This document shows positions 32,589 to 42,599 of a stretch of DNA of 64,000 bases, piece after piece. Every line of letters begins with the position of its first letter. Position 1 is the first letter of the stretch. The translations under genes and the position numbers were made by a program. This DNA comes from Maridesulfovibrio ferrireducens (GTDB lineage Bacteria > Desulfobacterota > Desulfovibrionia > Desulfovibrionales > Desulfovibrionaceae), in contig NZ_FNGA01000001.1 of NCBI RefSeq assembly GCF_900101105.1, forward strand, positions 496,001-560,000, read 5' to 3'. A model generated the notes under the pieces. The model did no database searches. It saw only the letters and a program-made list of their open reading frames with translations, and was not told the DNA's origin.

Positions 32589-33260
32589 ATGTTTAAAAAA
32601 TTTCGTTTAAAATATCATGAAAGAATGGCCTTCAACGGTTTCGTTAAATCTGAATTTAAAAAAGCAATTAAACACTTTAAGAAAATTGCAGCCATTGCAC
32701 CTGAAAGACAAGGTATCAACTTCAACATGGCTGTCTGCCTTATTTCTCTTCGTAAATATGAAGAAGCTGAAGAGTATCTGCAAAAAGAACTTGAATGCGG
32801 AACACCCGGCCTCCCCCTGCTACAGGCTCTAGCCGAAAATTCATTTTTGTGCGGCAACCGCAAAGAAGCACTCAGCCGCTACGAAAGAATACTTAAAGAA
32901 AATATCCCGGATAAAACTCGCAGATTCACTGAATTAAAAATTAAGATCATGGAAAATGAAAAAACCTTTAAAAATGCTTTAAAAAGCCGCAACTACATAG
33001 ATAAAGGCGACATATTTCTTGAACAGGGCGATTTCGTAAATGCCCGCAAAAACTTCACCAAGGCCACAAAATTGGACCTGACTTGTTTTCAAGCTCACAA
33101 CAACCTCGGCGTAATCGCCATGAATCATTTCAACGACTACAAACTGGCCCTGACTCATTTTGAAAAAGCTGATGAGCTGAATGATATTCCGGCTGTTCAA
33201 ATGAATATTCATAAGCTTAATGAAGCAATACTTAAGGAGCAAAATAATAATGATGACTAA
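32589..33260 (+). CDS. tetratricopeptide-repeat protein
   Basis: 223 residues. Successive helical repeats (KAIKHFKKIAAIAPERQGINFNMAVCLISLRKYEEAEEYLQKEL; GNRKEALSRYERIL; GDIFLEQGDFVNARKNFTKATKLDLTCFQAHNNLGVIAMNHFNDYKLALTHFEKADEL) form five or six TPRs. It is a cytoplasmic scaffold-type protein with no signal peptide. AAGGTG precedes the ATG. It overlaps the glycerate kinase by 11 bp, in one operon; a physical partner is unknown. Confidence 0.85.
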   Translation: MFKKFRLKYHERMAFNGFVKSEFKKAIKHFKKIAAIAPERQGINFNMAVCLISLRKYEEAEEYLQKELECGTPGLPLLQALAENSFLCGNRKEALSRYERILKENIPDKTRRFTELKIKIMENEKTFKNALKSRNYIDKGDIFLEQGDFVNARKNFTKATKLDLTCFQAHNNLGVIAMNHFNDYKLALTHFEKADELNDIPAVQMNIHKLNEAILKEQNNNDD

Positions 33261-34623
33261 AGAGCAGGACCATCTCGCACAGATCTTCTCCGAAGCACTT
33301 GATCGCGTTGATCCCTACAAAATCATTACCAACCGGTTAAACCTTTCAAATGAGATTCTGACGGTTGCCATGGATGAAGGGGATATCTCGGTCAACCTGA
33401 ACGATTTTGAGCGCATTATTGTTATAGGTGCAGGTAAGGCCACAGCAAAAATGGCCCTTGCGATCGAAGAAATTTTAGGAGATCGCATTGAATCCGGCAT
33501 TATTTCAGTTAAATACGGACACACCGAAAAACTCCAATATATCAAAACAATTGAAGCAGCACATCCTGTTCCTGATGAGAACGGAGTCAAAGCTGCTCAC
33601 ATGATCGAGACTCTGGCCTGCTCCGCAACAGATAAGACACTGGTCATAAACCTTATTTCGGGTGGAGGTTCAGCCCTGCTGACCAGCCCTATGAGCGCAG
33701 AAATAGACGGTGAAAAAATAGCCATTACTCTTGAAGACAAGCAGGCTGTGACCAAATCCCTGCTGGCCTGCGGCGCGGACATCAGCGAGATCAACTGTAT
33801 CCGCAAACATCTTTCTAACCTTAAAGGCGGCCGCTTGCTGCGCTGTCTACGCCCCGCACGATCTCTGAATTTCATTCTTTCCGATGTCGTCGGCGACAAT
33901 CTCGACACTATTGCCTCGGGTATGACCAGCTTTGACAACTCCACATATTGTGATGCCATATCTATTATTGATCATTATGAAATCAGAAATAAAATACCGC
34001 CCCACACACTCAAAGCTCTTGAACTGGGCAATCTTGGAAGACTTGTTGAGACTTTAAAAAAAGAAGAATTCAATAAGGTACAAGCCGATAACATCCTCAT
34101 CGGAACCAACCGCATTGCTTTATTGGGAGCGCGGGATAAGGCCATAGAGCTAGGCTACAATGTCCAGATTCTAACCTCACGCCTCGAAGGTGAAGCCGCC
34201 AATGCTGCCGACATGTTCTGGGCTATTGCGCAAGATGAAAGACAATGGGAACTGCTTGAGAAAAAACCGGCCTGTATTATCGCAGGCGGCGAAACAGTTG
34301 TGACCATCAAAGGAAACGGCAAAGGCGGCAGAAATCAAGAAATGGCTCTGACGTTCCTAATGAGACTCGGGCAGGATAAACTTGAAGGAAAGGGTATACA
34401 CTTCCTTGCGGCCTCAACCGACGGCAACGATGGACCGACCGATGCGGCTGGAGGATTTGCTGATGCTGCCGTTCTGGAAAAATCCCGTAAAATGGGACTT
34501 TCCATCGCCGACTATCTGAAAAACAACGACTCTTACCATTTCCTTGAAAAAGTAGGAGCGCTCCACAAAACTGGACCGACAAATACAAACGTCTGCGATG
34601 TGCAGGTGCTTATCGTTAAGTAG
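33250..34623 (+). CDS. glycerate 2-kinase, MOFRL/GckA family
   Basis: 457 residues. GAGKATAKMALAIEE, SGGGSALL, IRKHLSNLKGGRL and STDGNDGPTDAAGGFAD are the DUF4147/MOFRL class II glycerate kinase motifs, which use ATP to make 2-phosphoglycerate from glycerate. The ATGATG start is preceded by AAGGAG; the second ATG (33253) is equally possible. It likely feeds glycerate or serine-cycle carbon into lower glycolysis, in keeping with the PFK at 60.8 kb. Confidence 0.9.
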   Translation: MMTKEQDHLAQIFSEALDRVDPYKIITNRLNLSNEILTVAMDEGDISVNLNDFERIIVIGAGKATAKMALAIEEILGDRIESGIISVKYGHTEKLQYIKTIEAAHPVPDENGVKAAHMIETLACSATDKTLVINLISGGGSALLTSPMSAEIDGEKIAITLEDKQAVTKSLLACGADISEINCIRKHLSNLKGGRLLRCLRPARSLNFILSDVVGDNLDTIASGMTSFDNSTYCDAISIIDHYEIRNKIPPHTLKALELGNLGRLVETLKKEEFNKVQADNILIGTNRIALLGARDKAIELGYNVQILTSRLEGEAANAADMFWAIAQDERQWELLEKKPACIIAGGETVVTIKGNGKGGRNQEMALTFLMRLGQDKLEGKGIHFLAASTDGNDGPTDAAGGFADAAVLEKSRKMGLSIADYLKNNDSYHFLEKVGALHKTGPTNTNVCDVQVLIVK

Positions 34624-34646
34624 TTTTCTGAACGAATCAGCTAAAA

Positions 34647-34693
34647 AAAAGACCCCACTCCGATAAGTTTAATTTATCGAAGTGAGGTCTTTT
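34647..34693. terminator. bidirectional terminator
   Basis: AAAAGACCCCACTCCGATAA paired with TTATCGAAGTGAGGTCTTTT, two G-T/C-A breaks, between the glycerate kinase (+) and the lipoprotein (-). Confidence 0.85.
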
Positions 34694-34717
34694 ATATTGG
34701 TTACTGTAATCAAAAAG

Positions 34718-35149
34718 TTACTGCTTAAGTCTCCAAACTCCATCATCACCACGGCAGGCTTTCGCCATAACCTTTTCCCCGCCATCTTCGGTGATGGTCA
34801 CATCACGGCAGATTTTATCCTGATTAACGTAAGCAGGAGAAGGTTCTGCGGTATAAGATTTTCCGGTATCAGGATTCTTCCATGAAACAGTTTCACCGGA
34901 TTTAGTGTTCTCTAAAGAATGAGTTACTTTTTCCTCGTCAGATTTATCCCATTCATTACCGACAATATAACCCATAAGAAGGCCGACACCTGCTCCGATA
35001 GCCGCTCCTGAAGCCTTATTTTTAAAGGTCAAAGCTCCGATTGTTGCTCCGGCAAGCGCGCCAATCCCAGCTCCGGACTGAGCTTTATTTGCACAGCCTG
35101 AACCGAGTAAAAGAAGACAGATTATCGCAAGTGGAATCATTTTTTTCAT
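34718..35149 (-). CDS. glycine-zipper lipoprotein (SlyB/17-kDa antigen type)
   Basis: 143 residues. Signal PLAIICLLLLGSGC with lipobox, then a glycine-zipper double helix (SGAGIGALAGATIGALTFKNKASGAAIGAGVGLLMGYIVG) that packs in the membrane, then a soluble tail with two Cys (ICRDVTIT, ACRGDDGVW). The family includes SlyB and rickettsial 17-kDa antigens, outer-membrane lipoproteins thought to stabilise the envelope. Single-gene transcript. Confidence 0.85.
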   Translation of the reverse strand: MKKMIPLAIICLLLLGSGCANKAQSGAGIGALAGATIGALTFKNKASGAAIGAGVGLLMGYIVGNEWDKSDEEKVTHSLENTKSGETVSWKNPDTGKSYTAEPSPAYVNQDKICRDVTITEDGGEKVMAKACRGDDGVWRLKQ

Positions 35150-35250
35150 TTTAATACACTCCTGATTAAGTAATTCTCAATATTAATATCAAAAAGCTCG
35201 TACAAGGTCACGCTCAAGAAAAAAAGATCCCGAGCTAATCCCTCTAAAAA

Positions 35251-36054
35251 CTACTCATCAAAAGAGCATTTTGAGCCTCTATAGCATCCAGGCTTGAAAG
35301 ACTTTCTTTTTGCGGAAGATATACCGGACGGGGCGGATTTCCAAGCATGAAGAGGATTAAGAGGTATCCTGTTACAAAAATCAACCTTGCACGCGGTGAA
35401 TGCTCCGACATAAGGAGGATATATAAGCCCGTTCAGGAACTTCCAAGGAATTTTGGTTTTCCAGCTCCACATGGGGCCGGGCAAAACAGAACGGGTCATG
35501 GAAGGCTTATACCCTGTTCCTCCGTACAATGCTCCCCGCATTTCGGAAGGTGAAAACCAGTGCGCCTTCCTTAATGTGTTTGCAGAAGCCCAAGGCCACA
35601 TTCTTCCGTGAGTAAAAAAATATATGGAATGACGGTTAAGAAAACCAACCAGAATACCACCCGCAGAAACTCTTGCAGCCTCAGCTATCACGGCTTCAGG
35701 GTCGGAACAGAATTCAAGAACGGTCCAGAGCACCGTAAAATCGAACTCATTATCATCAAAAGGAAGAATTTCACCGTTACACTGATAAAGAGTTGCTCTT
35801 TTTCCGAGCCTTTCAATTGCAGCATCAAGCATAACAGAAGACTTATCAACTCCGGTCACATCAAAACCGCTTCGATAAAGATGCTCTAAAAATATTCCTG
35901 TTCCACAACCGACTTCAAGTAATTTTCTTTTGCGACGGGGCCAACCTGAGATTAAGTGATCCATAAGGTTCACTTCCTGTTCGAGAGCAAAACGCCCTTC
36001 AGGAGTTCTAAACCACTTATCAAATTTTTCGGCGTCAGATCCGTCCCAAATCAT
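35251..36054 (-). CDS. SAM-dependent class I methyltransferase
   Basis: 267 residues. LLEVGCGTGIFLEHLYRSGFDVTGVDKSSVMLDAA is motif I and the acidic post-I loop; FDFTVLWTVLEFC is the motif II region. The opening W-x-G-S-D-A-E-K-F-D-K-W-F-R-T-P-E-G is seen in a Desulfovibrio-type group of methyltransferases of unknown substrate. Start 36054 has AAGGT before it. Cys-rich C-terminal tail (FCNRIPLNPLHAW) carries no motif. Confidence 0.8.
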   Translation of the reverse strand: MIWDGSDAEKFDKWFRTPEGRFALEQEVNLMDHLISGWPRRKRKLLEVGCGTGIFLEHLYRSGFDVTGVDKSSVMLDAAIERLGKRATLYQCNGEILPFDDNEFDFTVLWTVLEFCSDPEAVIAEAARVSAGGILVGFLNRHSIYFFTHGRMWPWASANTLRKAHWFSPSEMRGALYGGTGYKPSMTRSVLPGPMWSWKTKIPWKFLNGLIYPPYVGAFTACKVDFCNRIPLNPLHAWKSAPSGISSAKRKSFKPGCYRGSKCSFDE

Positions 36055-36212
36055 AAGCAATTACCTTCAAAGTTAAAAAACAGGTGCGTTTAAAGATGAA
36101 CCAGCATTATACATATAAACAGAGAGCGGATTCCGGTCAAACCTTATCGGTAACCGGAACCCGCTTAAATCTGACTGTAATTAAGTAATGCTTTTAAGGA
36201 GAATCTTAATTC

Positions 36213-36845
36213 TTAATCATTCAGCTGTTCGTAAACTTTACCCACCAACTTCTCGGAAGGAGTCAACGTCTTTGCTCCGGGAGTCCACTTCGCAGGGCAA
36301 GCTTCCGCAGGATGATCTTTTAGATACACGTTTGCTTCAACCTTACGTAAAAGCTCATCAGCATTACGCCCGACATTGTAAAAATTGACTTCAGATGAAA
36401 CCAGAATTCCGTCAGGATTGATGATAAATGTTCCGCGCAGAGCCATACCTGTTGCAGGATCATAGACACCGAAGAAATCAGCCACTTCACCGGTAGGATC
36501 TGCTGCCATTTTGAACTTAACGTCTTGCAGCAATCTTTCGTCGGTCTTCCATGCGAGGTGTACAAACTTTGTGTCTGTAGAAACAGAAATAACTTCGCAT
36601 CCCAATTTTTCAAGGTCTGCATGCTTGGAAGCTAGATCGGCCAGCTCTGTGGGGCATACAAAGGTAAAATCCGCAGGGTAGAAGAAAAGAACCGTCCACT
36701 TACCTGCTTTCTGAATTTCTTCAAAATCCACTTCGCAGAAACCGCAATCACAAGGATCGAAAGCTTCCATTACAAAAGTTTCAACTCTTTCACCGATTAT
36801 TGCTTCCGGAATAAAATCACCTGAATACTCGTTTTCACAACTCAT
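36213..36845 (-). CDS. 2-Cys peroxiredoxin (AhpC type)
   Basis: 210 residues. FYPADFTFVCPTEL holds the peroxidatic Cys (about 62) with Thr and downstream Arg (MALRGTF); EACPAKW holds the resolving Cys near 180. This is a thiol peroxidase that reduces peroxides using thioredoxin or a disulfide reductase. Unusual: the N-terminus has an extra cluster CDCGFC (about residues 34-39) not present in standard AhpC. Ribosome site GGAG before ATG. No PerR-like box was found in the upstream 250 bp. Confidence 0.9.
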   Translation of the reverse strand: MSCENEYSGDFIPEAIIGERVETFVMEAFDPCDCGFCEVDFEEIQKAGKWTVLFFYPADFTFVCPTELADLASKHADLEKLGCEVISVSTDTKFVHLAWKTDERLLQDVKFKMAADPTGEVADFFGVYDPATGMALRGTFIINPDGILVSSEVNFYNVGRNADELLRKVEANVYLKDHPAEACPAKWTPGAKTLTPSEKLVGKVYEQLND

Positions 36846-37095
36846 GTTTTATCTCCGTTTGGTTTTAAGTTTTAAACCAATATCAAATTTGTTTATTAAC
36901 ATATTTCTTTCATTGCTTGCAAAGAAGATTATAAAATAGTTCCTCAACAGTCAACGATAATCATAATCTTTCGCATTAAGACTACAACTACCTGATTAAC
37001 CGTATTTAATAATAGTTAATAAGGTTACTTGAGCTATTGCTTTCAATATTTTTTTTATGTAATTTCATTCAATCAAAAAACATGGAGCATACTAA

Positions 37096-39981
37096 ATGAC
37101 CAAAGTTTATGGATTCAAAGAAATATCACGCGAAACTCTTCCCGAGCTGAACGGTGATGCAGTTATATATGAACATGAAAAAACAGGCGGCAGAGTTCTT
37201 TCTGTCATCAATGCGGACGAAAACAAAACATTCGGAATTAGCTTCCGCACTCCTCCGGCAGACAGTACAGGTCTTCCTCATATTCTTGAACACTCTGTTC
37301 TATGCGGATCACGCAAATATCCTGTGAAGGAACCATTTGTAGAGCTGCTCAAAAGCTCACTGCAAACATTCCTCAACGCAATGACTTATCCGGACAAAAC
37401 GGTATACCCTGTTGCAAGCCCGAACGAACAGGATTTCCGCAATCTGGTCGGTGTTTACCTTGATGCTGTTTTCTTCCCCAATCTTACTCCGAACACTTTG
37501 ATGCAGGAAGGCTGGCATTACGTTCCCGAAGAAAATGGCAAGCTCAGTTATAAGGGTGTTGTATTCAATGAAATGAAAGGAGCTTACTCCTCCCCTGACA
37601 GCCTGCTCTATGAACACGCTCAGCATTCATTGTTCCCCGACACCACCTACGGACTTGATTCCGGCGGTAACCCAGAAGTTATCCCGGATTTAACTTTTGA
37701 AGATTTCATGAACTTCCATAAGAAATATTATCACCCTTCCAACTCGTATGCCTTTTTCTATGGCGATGACGATCCCGAACATCGTTTGAAAATGCTTGAT
37801 GAATACTTCAATCAATTTGAAAAAATTGATCCTGAATCTGCAATCGGAATTCAGGCTCCTTTCACGACTCCAGTTGTTATTGAAGATAAATATGATGCGT
37901 CCGATGATGGCAATCAAAAGGCCATGTTTGTTGTAAACTTCGGACTCGGACATGAACGGAATGCCCGGATTGACCTTGAGCTCGAAGTTCTTGAGCTGGT
38001 TCTTATCGGTCTACCTTCTTCACCTTTACGGAAAGCTCTCACAGATTCTGAACTAGGAGAAGATATTGCCGGAGTCGGGCTTGAAAATGAACTTCGTCAG
38101 CTTTACTTTTCAACAGGGTTGAAAGGCATTGAAACTGAAGACGCACCAAAGGTTGAAGAGCTGATCTTTTCCACCTTCAAAGATCTCGCGACAAATGGAA
38201 TAAACGCCGAAGACCTCGAAGCCGCTATCAATACTATTGAATTTGATCTGCGCGAAAACAATACAGGTTCCTACCCTCGCGGACTGTCGGTAATGACAAC
38301 AGCCATGACTTCATGGCTTTATGACGGAGATCCGCTGGAGCACATCCGTTATGAAAAACCTATTGCTGATCTTAAGAAAAGATTAGCCGATGGTGAAAAA
38401 ATATTTGAACCGCTCATCCAAAAGTTGTTTGTCGACAACAATTACCGCTCCACTGTTCTGCTGACCCCTGATACAAAGGTCGGCGCGGAAAGAGAAAAGC
38501 GTGAAGAAGTTAAGCTTGAAAAAGCCCGCAGTGCCATGAGCGACGCTGAATTCAAAGCCGTCATAAAAAAAGCCGATGAATTACAAGAAGAACAGGAAGC
38601 TCCTGATTCTCCTGAAGCTCTGGACACCATTCCGCGCCTTAAGGTTGCTGATCTTCCTCTTGAAGGTATTGAAATCGTTTGCGAAAAAAAAGGTGAACTG
38701 CTTTTCCACGATCTCGACACCAACGGCATTCTCTATCTAGATTTAGCTTTTAATTTCTCAGGACTGCCGGACAGATTACTTCCTTATCTCTCTGTTTTCG
38801 GACGCATTTTACTGCAAACAGGAACCAAATCCACTGACTTTGTAACCATGAACAGACGCATGGCTGCCAAAACAGGCGGAATTTCACCATCTTCCATTGT
38901 TGCGACCAAACACGGCACAACCGATACATTTTCCCGCTTTGTTCTGCGCGGTAAAGCAACCGCAGACAGAACCGGCGACCTGATTGAAATCATCAGCGAA
39001 CTTCTGCTCGAAGCTAACCTTGATAACCGCGACCGGGTTCGTCAGATAGTTCTTGAATCAAAAGCCCGCATGGAACAGCATCTTATTCCGTCCGGTCATA
39101 TGATTGCGGCTCTCCGTATGAAAGCCAGATTCAGCGAAGCAGGATTCATCAACGAACTGATGAACGGAGTTTCCAATCTGCAATTCTTAAGAGAACTTGC
39201 CGAACGTGTGGAAAATGATTTCGCATCAGTTGTTGCTGATCTTGAAGAAATTCGCGCAACCATACTTAATCAGGCCAACCTACTTTCAAACGTCACGCTT
39301 GATGGGAAAACATACAACACAATCAGTTCCGCTCTCGGTGACCTGTCTTCCGCCCTTCCGGCTGGAAGCAGTTCCACAGCAAAACGCAACCTTCTCTCAT
39401 TTGAAAAAATGGAAGGGCTGTGCATCCCTGCTCAGGTCAACTACGTTGCCAAGGGAACTAATGTTTATGATTACGGATACAAATATTCAGGTTCCGCTCA
39501 GGTCGTCAGCAGATACTTACGCACAGGATATCTTTGGGATAAAGTCCGCGTGCAGGGCGGAGCTTACGGCTCCTTCTCCATGTTTGACCGCACAGCCGGA
39601 AGTCTCAGCTTTGTTTCCTACCGTGACCCTAATTTAAAACGCACTCTCGACACTTACGACGGAGTTGCCGACTATCTTAGAAAAATTGAAGTAAACAACG
39701 ACGAGCTTGAAAAAACAATCCTCGGCGGAATCGGTGATATTGACAGCTACATGCTGCCCGACGCCAAAGGTTACACCTCAATGGTTCGTCACTTGAGCGG
39801 AGAAGACGCAGCCTTCAGACAGGAATTGAGAGAACAGGTTTTAGCTTCCAGTGAAAACGACTTCCGCCTCTTTGCAGAAGCAGCACAATCGGTTGCGGAT
39901 CATGGTGATGTTGTGGTTCTCGGCAGCAGAAAAGCTATGGAAGAGTCAGGCCTTGATCTAAAATTAGTCGATATACTATAG
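37096..39981 (+). CDS. M16-family zinc metalloprotease (presequence protease / Cym1 type)
   Basis: 961 residues, the length of M16C proteases that form a closed chamber from two halves. LPHILEHSVLCGS is the inverted zinc motif H-x-x-E-H; RKYPVKEPFVELLKSSLQTFLNAMTYPDKTVYPV and YHPSNSYAFFYGDDD are typical of the PreP clade. It degrades peptides to small fragments, here in the cytoplasm since no signal peptide is present. GGAG sits 9 bases before the ATG; terminator follows. Confidence 0.93.
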   Translation: MTKVYGFKEISRETLPELNGDAVIYEHEKTGGRVLSVINADENKTFGISFRTPPADSTGLPHILEHSVLCGSRKYPVKEPFVELLKSSLQTFLNAMTYPDKTVYPVASPNEQDFRNLVGVYLDAVFFPNLTPNTLMQEGWHYVPEENGKLSYKGVVFNEMKGAYSSPDSLLYEHAQHSLFPDTTYGLDSGGNPEVIPDLTFEDFMNFHKKYYHPSNSYAFFYGDDDPEHRLKMLDEYFNQFEKIDPESAIGIQAPFTTPVVIEDKYDASDDGNQKAMFVVNFGLGHERNARIDLELEVLELVLIGLPSSPLRKALTDSELGEDIAGVGLENELRQLYFSTGLKGIETEDAPKVEELIFSTFKDLATNGINAEDLEAAINTIEFDLRENNTGSYPRGLSVMTTAMTSWLYDGDPLEHIRYEKPIADLKKRLADGEKIFEPLIQKLFVDNNYRSTVLLTPDTKVGAEREKREEVKLEKARSAMSDAEFKAVIKKADELQEEQEAPDSPEALDTIPRLKVADLPLEGIEIVCEKKGELLFHDLDTNGILYLDLAFNFSGLPDRLLPYLSVFGRILLQTGTKSTDFVTMNRRMAAKTGGISPSSIVATKHGTTDTFSRFVLRGKATADRTGDLIEIISELLLEANLDNRDRVRQIVLESKARMEQHLIPSGHMIAALRMKARFSEAGFINELMNGVSNLQFLRELAERVENDFASVVADLEEIRATILNQANLLSNVTLDGKTYNTISSALGDLSSALPAGSSSTAKRNLLSFEKMEGLCIPAQVNYVAKGTNVYDYGYKYSGSAQVVSRYLRTGYLWDKVRVQGGAYGSFSMFDRTAGSLSFVSYRDPNLKRTLDTYDGVADYLRKIEVNNDELEKTILGGIGDIDSYMLPDAKGYTSMVRHLSGEDAAFRQELREQVLASSENDFRLFAEAAQSVADHGDVVVLGSRKAMEESGLDLKLVDIL

Positions 39982-39996
39982 TAAATTAAGAAATAT

Positions 39997-40043
39997 AAAA
40001 AACGGTAGCAGCCTTTATTATATAAGGGTTGCTACCGTTTTTT
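39997..40043. terminator. bidirectional terminator
   Basis: AAAAAACGGTAGCA/TGCTACCGTTTTTT arms, between the protease (+) and the LysE gene (-). Confidence 0.9.
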
Positions 40044-40057
40044 TATTGCTACAAATT

Positions 40058-40690
40058 CTAATTTATTAAATTCAAAAATCTTAATCCGTCCCGCAACAGG
40101 AACAATGCAAAAGCGAAAAGAGCCAAACCAAGTACCCGCATAATGATTAAGTAGGTGCGACTGGACAGCAATTCTCTGAAACGTCCTGCAAGATATGCCA
40201 CCGTAATCTTTGCACCGATAAGACATACAAAGAACCCTGATAAAAATAAAACCGGAGCGAGCATTCCGGAATCTGAAGCTAAAAGAGTTGACGGAGCGCC
40301 TACCGTTGCCCAGAAAATATAAACATGAGGGTTCATGTAATTAGTAAGAAGCCCTTTCTTGAATGAGCCGGGTTTAATATTCATTTCAGGTAGAATGATG
40401 GCACGAGTTTTAAAACAGTCATAGCCGAAAAGAGTTACAACGATTGCTCCGGCTATGGAAATGATGCCCATCACCGATGGGTGCGTTTTAATCCACGACA
40501 TCGCCAGCAACGACAGGCAAAGAATGGGTATGTCAGTAAGAAGCGGTGTAAAGGCTACCTTTGCGCCTTCCTTAGGGCCGTGAGAGAATGTCTGGGTTAA
40601 AACGAGCGTAAGCAAAGGGCCGGGAGTTAATCCCGCACCAAGCCCAAGCGCGGCCCCTGCGGCCATATATCCAAGTGCATCGGGATTCAT
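40058..40690 (-). CDS. LysE/RhtB-family amino-acid exporter
   Basis: 210 residues, about six membrane spans. GLTPGPLLTLVLTQTFSHG is the family signature near the N-terminus; MNPHVYIFWATVGAP follows in the middle. Members export lysine, threonine, homoserine or other amino acids. It is 4 bp after the asparagine synthase stop on the same strand, so it may export a compound made nearby, but a substrate cannot be assigned. Confidence 0.85.
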   Translation of the reverse strand: MNPDALGYMAAGAALGLGAGLTPGPLLTLVLTQTFSHGPKEGAKVAFTPLLTDIPILCLSLLAMSWIKTHPSVMGIISIAGAIVVTLFGYDCFKTRAIILPEMNIKPGSFKKGLLTNYMNPHVYIFWATVGAPSTLLASDSGMLAPVLFLSGFFVCLIGAKITVAYLAGRFRELLSSRTYLIIMRVLGLALFAFALFLLRDGLRFLNLIN

Positions 40691-40694
40691 CTTT

Positions 40695-42548
40695 TTACCT
40701 CTTTGCGTGAGTTTCAGTCCAAGCGCAAAGAACCGACAACAGCCAAATTCTGTGCCCGTTTTTCCTAATCTGCTCAGGTGATCCTTCCGCCATTTTCTTT
40801 ACGAAATCTCTGTTCAAGTAATTCCACAAAGGGTGATTGGGGTTAGCTGTTGCCGCGGATACTTTCTGCTTGAAAACAGTCTCCGCCCAATTACTTACAG
40901 GGACTGAAAAACCTGTTTTAGGTCGATAAATAATTTCACGCGGAAGGTATTTAGCCGCCAGTTTCTTGAGCAGATACTTTGTTTCGCCATTTTTTATTTT
41001 GAATTCAGGAGGCAGAGTTGCAGCAAATTCAAATAGCTTGTGGTCCATTAAAGGAGAGCGGGTTTCAAGAGAATTGCGCATCCCGGCAATATCCATTTTA
41101 GCCATCAAATCGCCCACAAAATAATGGCGGTAATCAATACTCTGCAACCTACACATCAACGGACCTGTCAGCGGAAGTTCCGAAATGAGTTTTTTCTCGT
41201 ACTCAGACCTTATATCAAGCACCTCTTTAAAAACTTCCGGTCTGTAAAGAGCCTTACGGTACTGTGAAGAAAAGAAGTGGTTGAACCTTACCACCTTGAT
41301 ATACGGAGACAAGCTTGAACCCAATCTATCCGCAAACTTAAGAATGCCGGGAGAATTAAAAAGCCTGTTTGCTGTAGTATCTAAATCGCACCCGACCTTA
41401 TATCCGAATGAAGCGAACGGAGTCATAAGCCGCCGCATAGCTTTAGGGCTGTATTTGCCGTAGCCGCCCATCAGTTCGTCACCGCCGTCACCGTTAAGCG
41501 CAACCTTAACTTCAGAAGCGGCATGAGCGCATACAAAGAGACTCGGCAGAGCTGAATTGTCACCGTATGGTTCACCGTAAGCGTTAACCATATCCGCAAA
41601 TAACGATCCGGCTGTTTTTTCATCAAGCGAAGCCGGTTTATGAATTGAATTACAAGCCTGCGCAGCCTTTGCGGCATGTTCAAGTTCACTCTTACCGTAA
41701 TCGAATCCAACAGAAAAAGTCTTAAGACGCTTACCCGATTCTTTTGCCGCCACAGCCGCAACTAAGCTTGAGTCCACACCGCCGCTGAGCAGTACGCCAA
41801 CTTCAACGTCAGAACGCATTCGGAGCTTCACAGACTCGCGAACCTGCTCTTCTAAACTTTCAAAAGCTTCATCTTCAGTGATGCTGTAATCAGGATCAAA
41901 TTTTATGGACCAATATCGCTGAATTGTCAGTTGACCGTCTTTATATTTAGCAAAATGGGCAGGCGGCAACTTTTCGCAATTTTTATAAATAGTAAAAGGA
42001 TGCGGTATAAACTGGTAAGCCAGAAATAAATCCATAGCCCGAGGATCAATCTCAGGCTTTTGAGGCAATAAACCTACCAGCGCATCAAGCTCGGAAGCAA
42101 AACTTAAAGAGCCGTTACCACAACTGAACACAAGCGGTTTTTTCCCCAGCCTGTCACGAACTAAAAACAGCTCTTTTTCTCTTCTGTCCCAAATTGCAAA
42201 GGCAAACATACCTCTAAAATGCTTTATACAATCAGGCCCCATAAGCTCCCATAGCTCCAGAAGCACTTCGGTATCCGAGGTAGTGCGAAAATCAAAATCC
42301 GGAAGAAATTCTTTCTTAATTTCCTTGTAATTGTAGATCTCACCATTAAACACAATCACAAAACGGGAGCTGCGACTGACCATTGGCTGAGATGCTCGCT
42401 GATCAAGATCAATAATTGAAAGCCGGGTATGTCCTAGACGGCAACGATCGTCATCTTCCCATACACCCTGCCCGTCCGGGCCTCGATGATGGAGAGATGA
42501 AAGATCAAATTTAACCGACGAGTTAATTGCTCCGAGAATTCCGCACAT
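40695..42548 (-). CDS. asnB: glutamine-hydrolysing asparagine synthase (AsnB family)
   Basis: 617 residues. MCGILGAI exposes the Cys2 nucleophile of the glutaminase domain; RLGHTRLSIIDLDQRASQP and NGEIYNYKE follow. The synthase domain has the PP-loop LLSGGVDSSLVA and the NGDGGDELMGGYGKY and SPLMDHKLFE motifs. The length and insert pattern also fit AsnB-like enzymes in polysaccharide clusters; here a GT4 glycosyltransferase lies upstream and a LysE exporter downstream in one operon. Confidence 0.92.
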   Translation of the reverse strand: MCGILGAINSSVKFDLSSLHHRGPDGQGVWEDDDRCRLGHTRLSIIDLDQRASQPMVSRSSRFVIVFNGEIYNYKEIKKEFLPDFDFRTTSDTEVLLELWELMGPDCIKHFRGMFAFAIWDRREKELFLVRDRLGKKPLVFSCGNGSLSFASELDALVGLLPQKPEIDPRAMDLFLAYQFIPHPFTIYKNCEKLPPAHFAKYKDGQLTIQRYWSIKFDPDYSITEDEAFESLEEQVRESVKLRMRSDVEVGVLLSGGVDSSLVAAVAAKESGKRLKTFSVGFDYGKSELEHAAKAAQACNSIHKPASLDEKTAGSLFADMVNAYGEPYGDNSALPSLFVCAHAASEVKVALNGDGGDELMGGYGKYSPKAMRRLMTPFASFGYKVGCDLDTTANRLFNSPGILKFADRLGSSLSPYIKVVRFNHFFSSQYRKALYRPEVFKEVLDIRSEYEKKLISELPLTGPLMCRLQSIDYRHYFVGDLMAKMDIAGMRNSLETRSPLMDHKLFEFAATLPPEFKIKNGETKYLLKKLAAKYLPREIIYRPKTGFSVPVSNWAETVFKQKVSAATANPNHPLWNYLNRDFVKKMAEGSPEQIRKNGHRIWLLSVLCAWTETHAKR

Positions 42549-42599
42549 TACTATTCACCAGTCTCACATATTACAATTTTTCTACACCGAACTCGGCAA

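Noticed and set aside
36846-37095. PerR box upstream of the peroxiredoxin
   Set aside because: The AT-rich stretch has only a partial TTATAAT-like match, not a full dyad.
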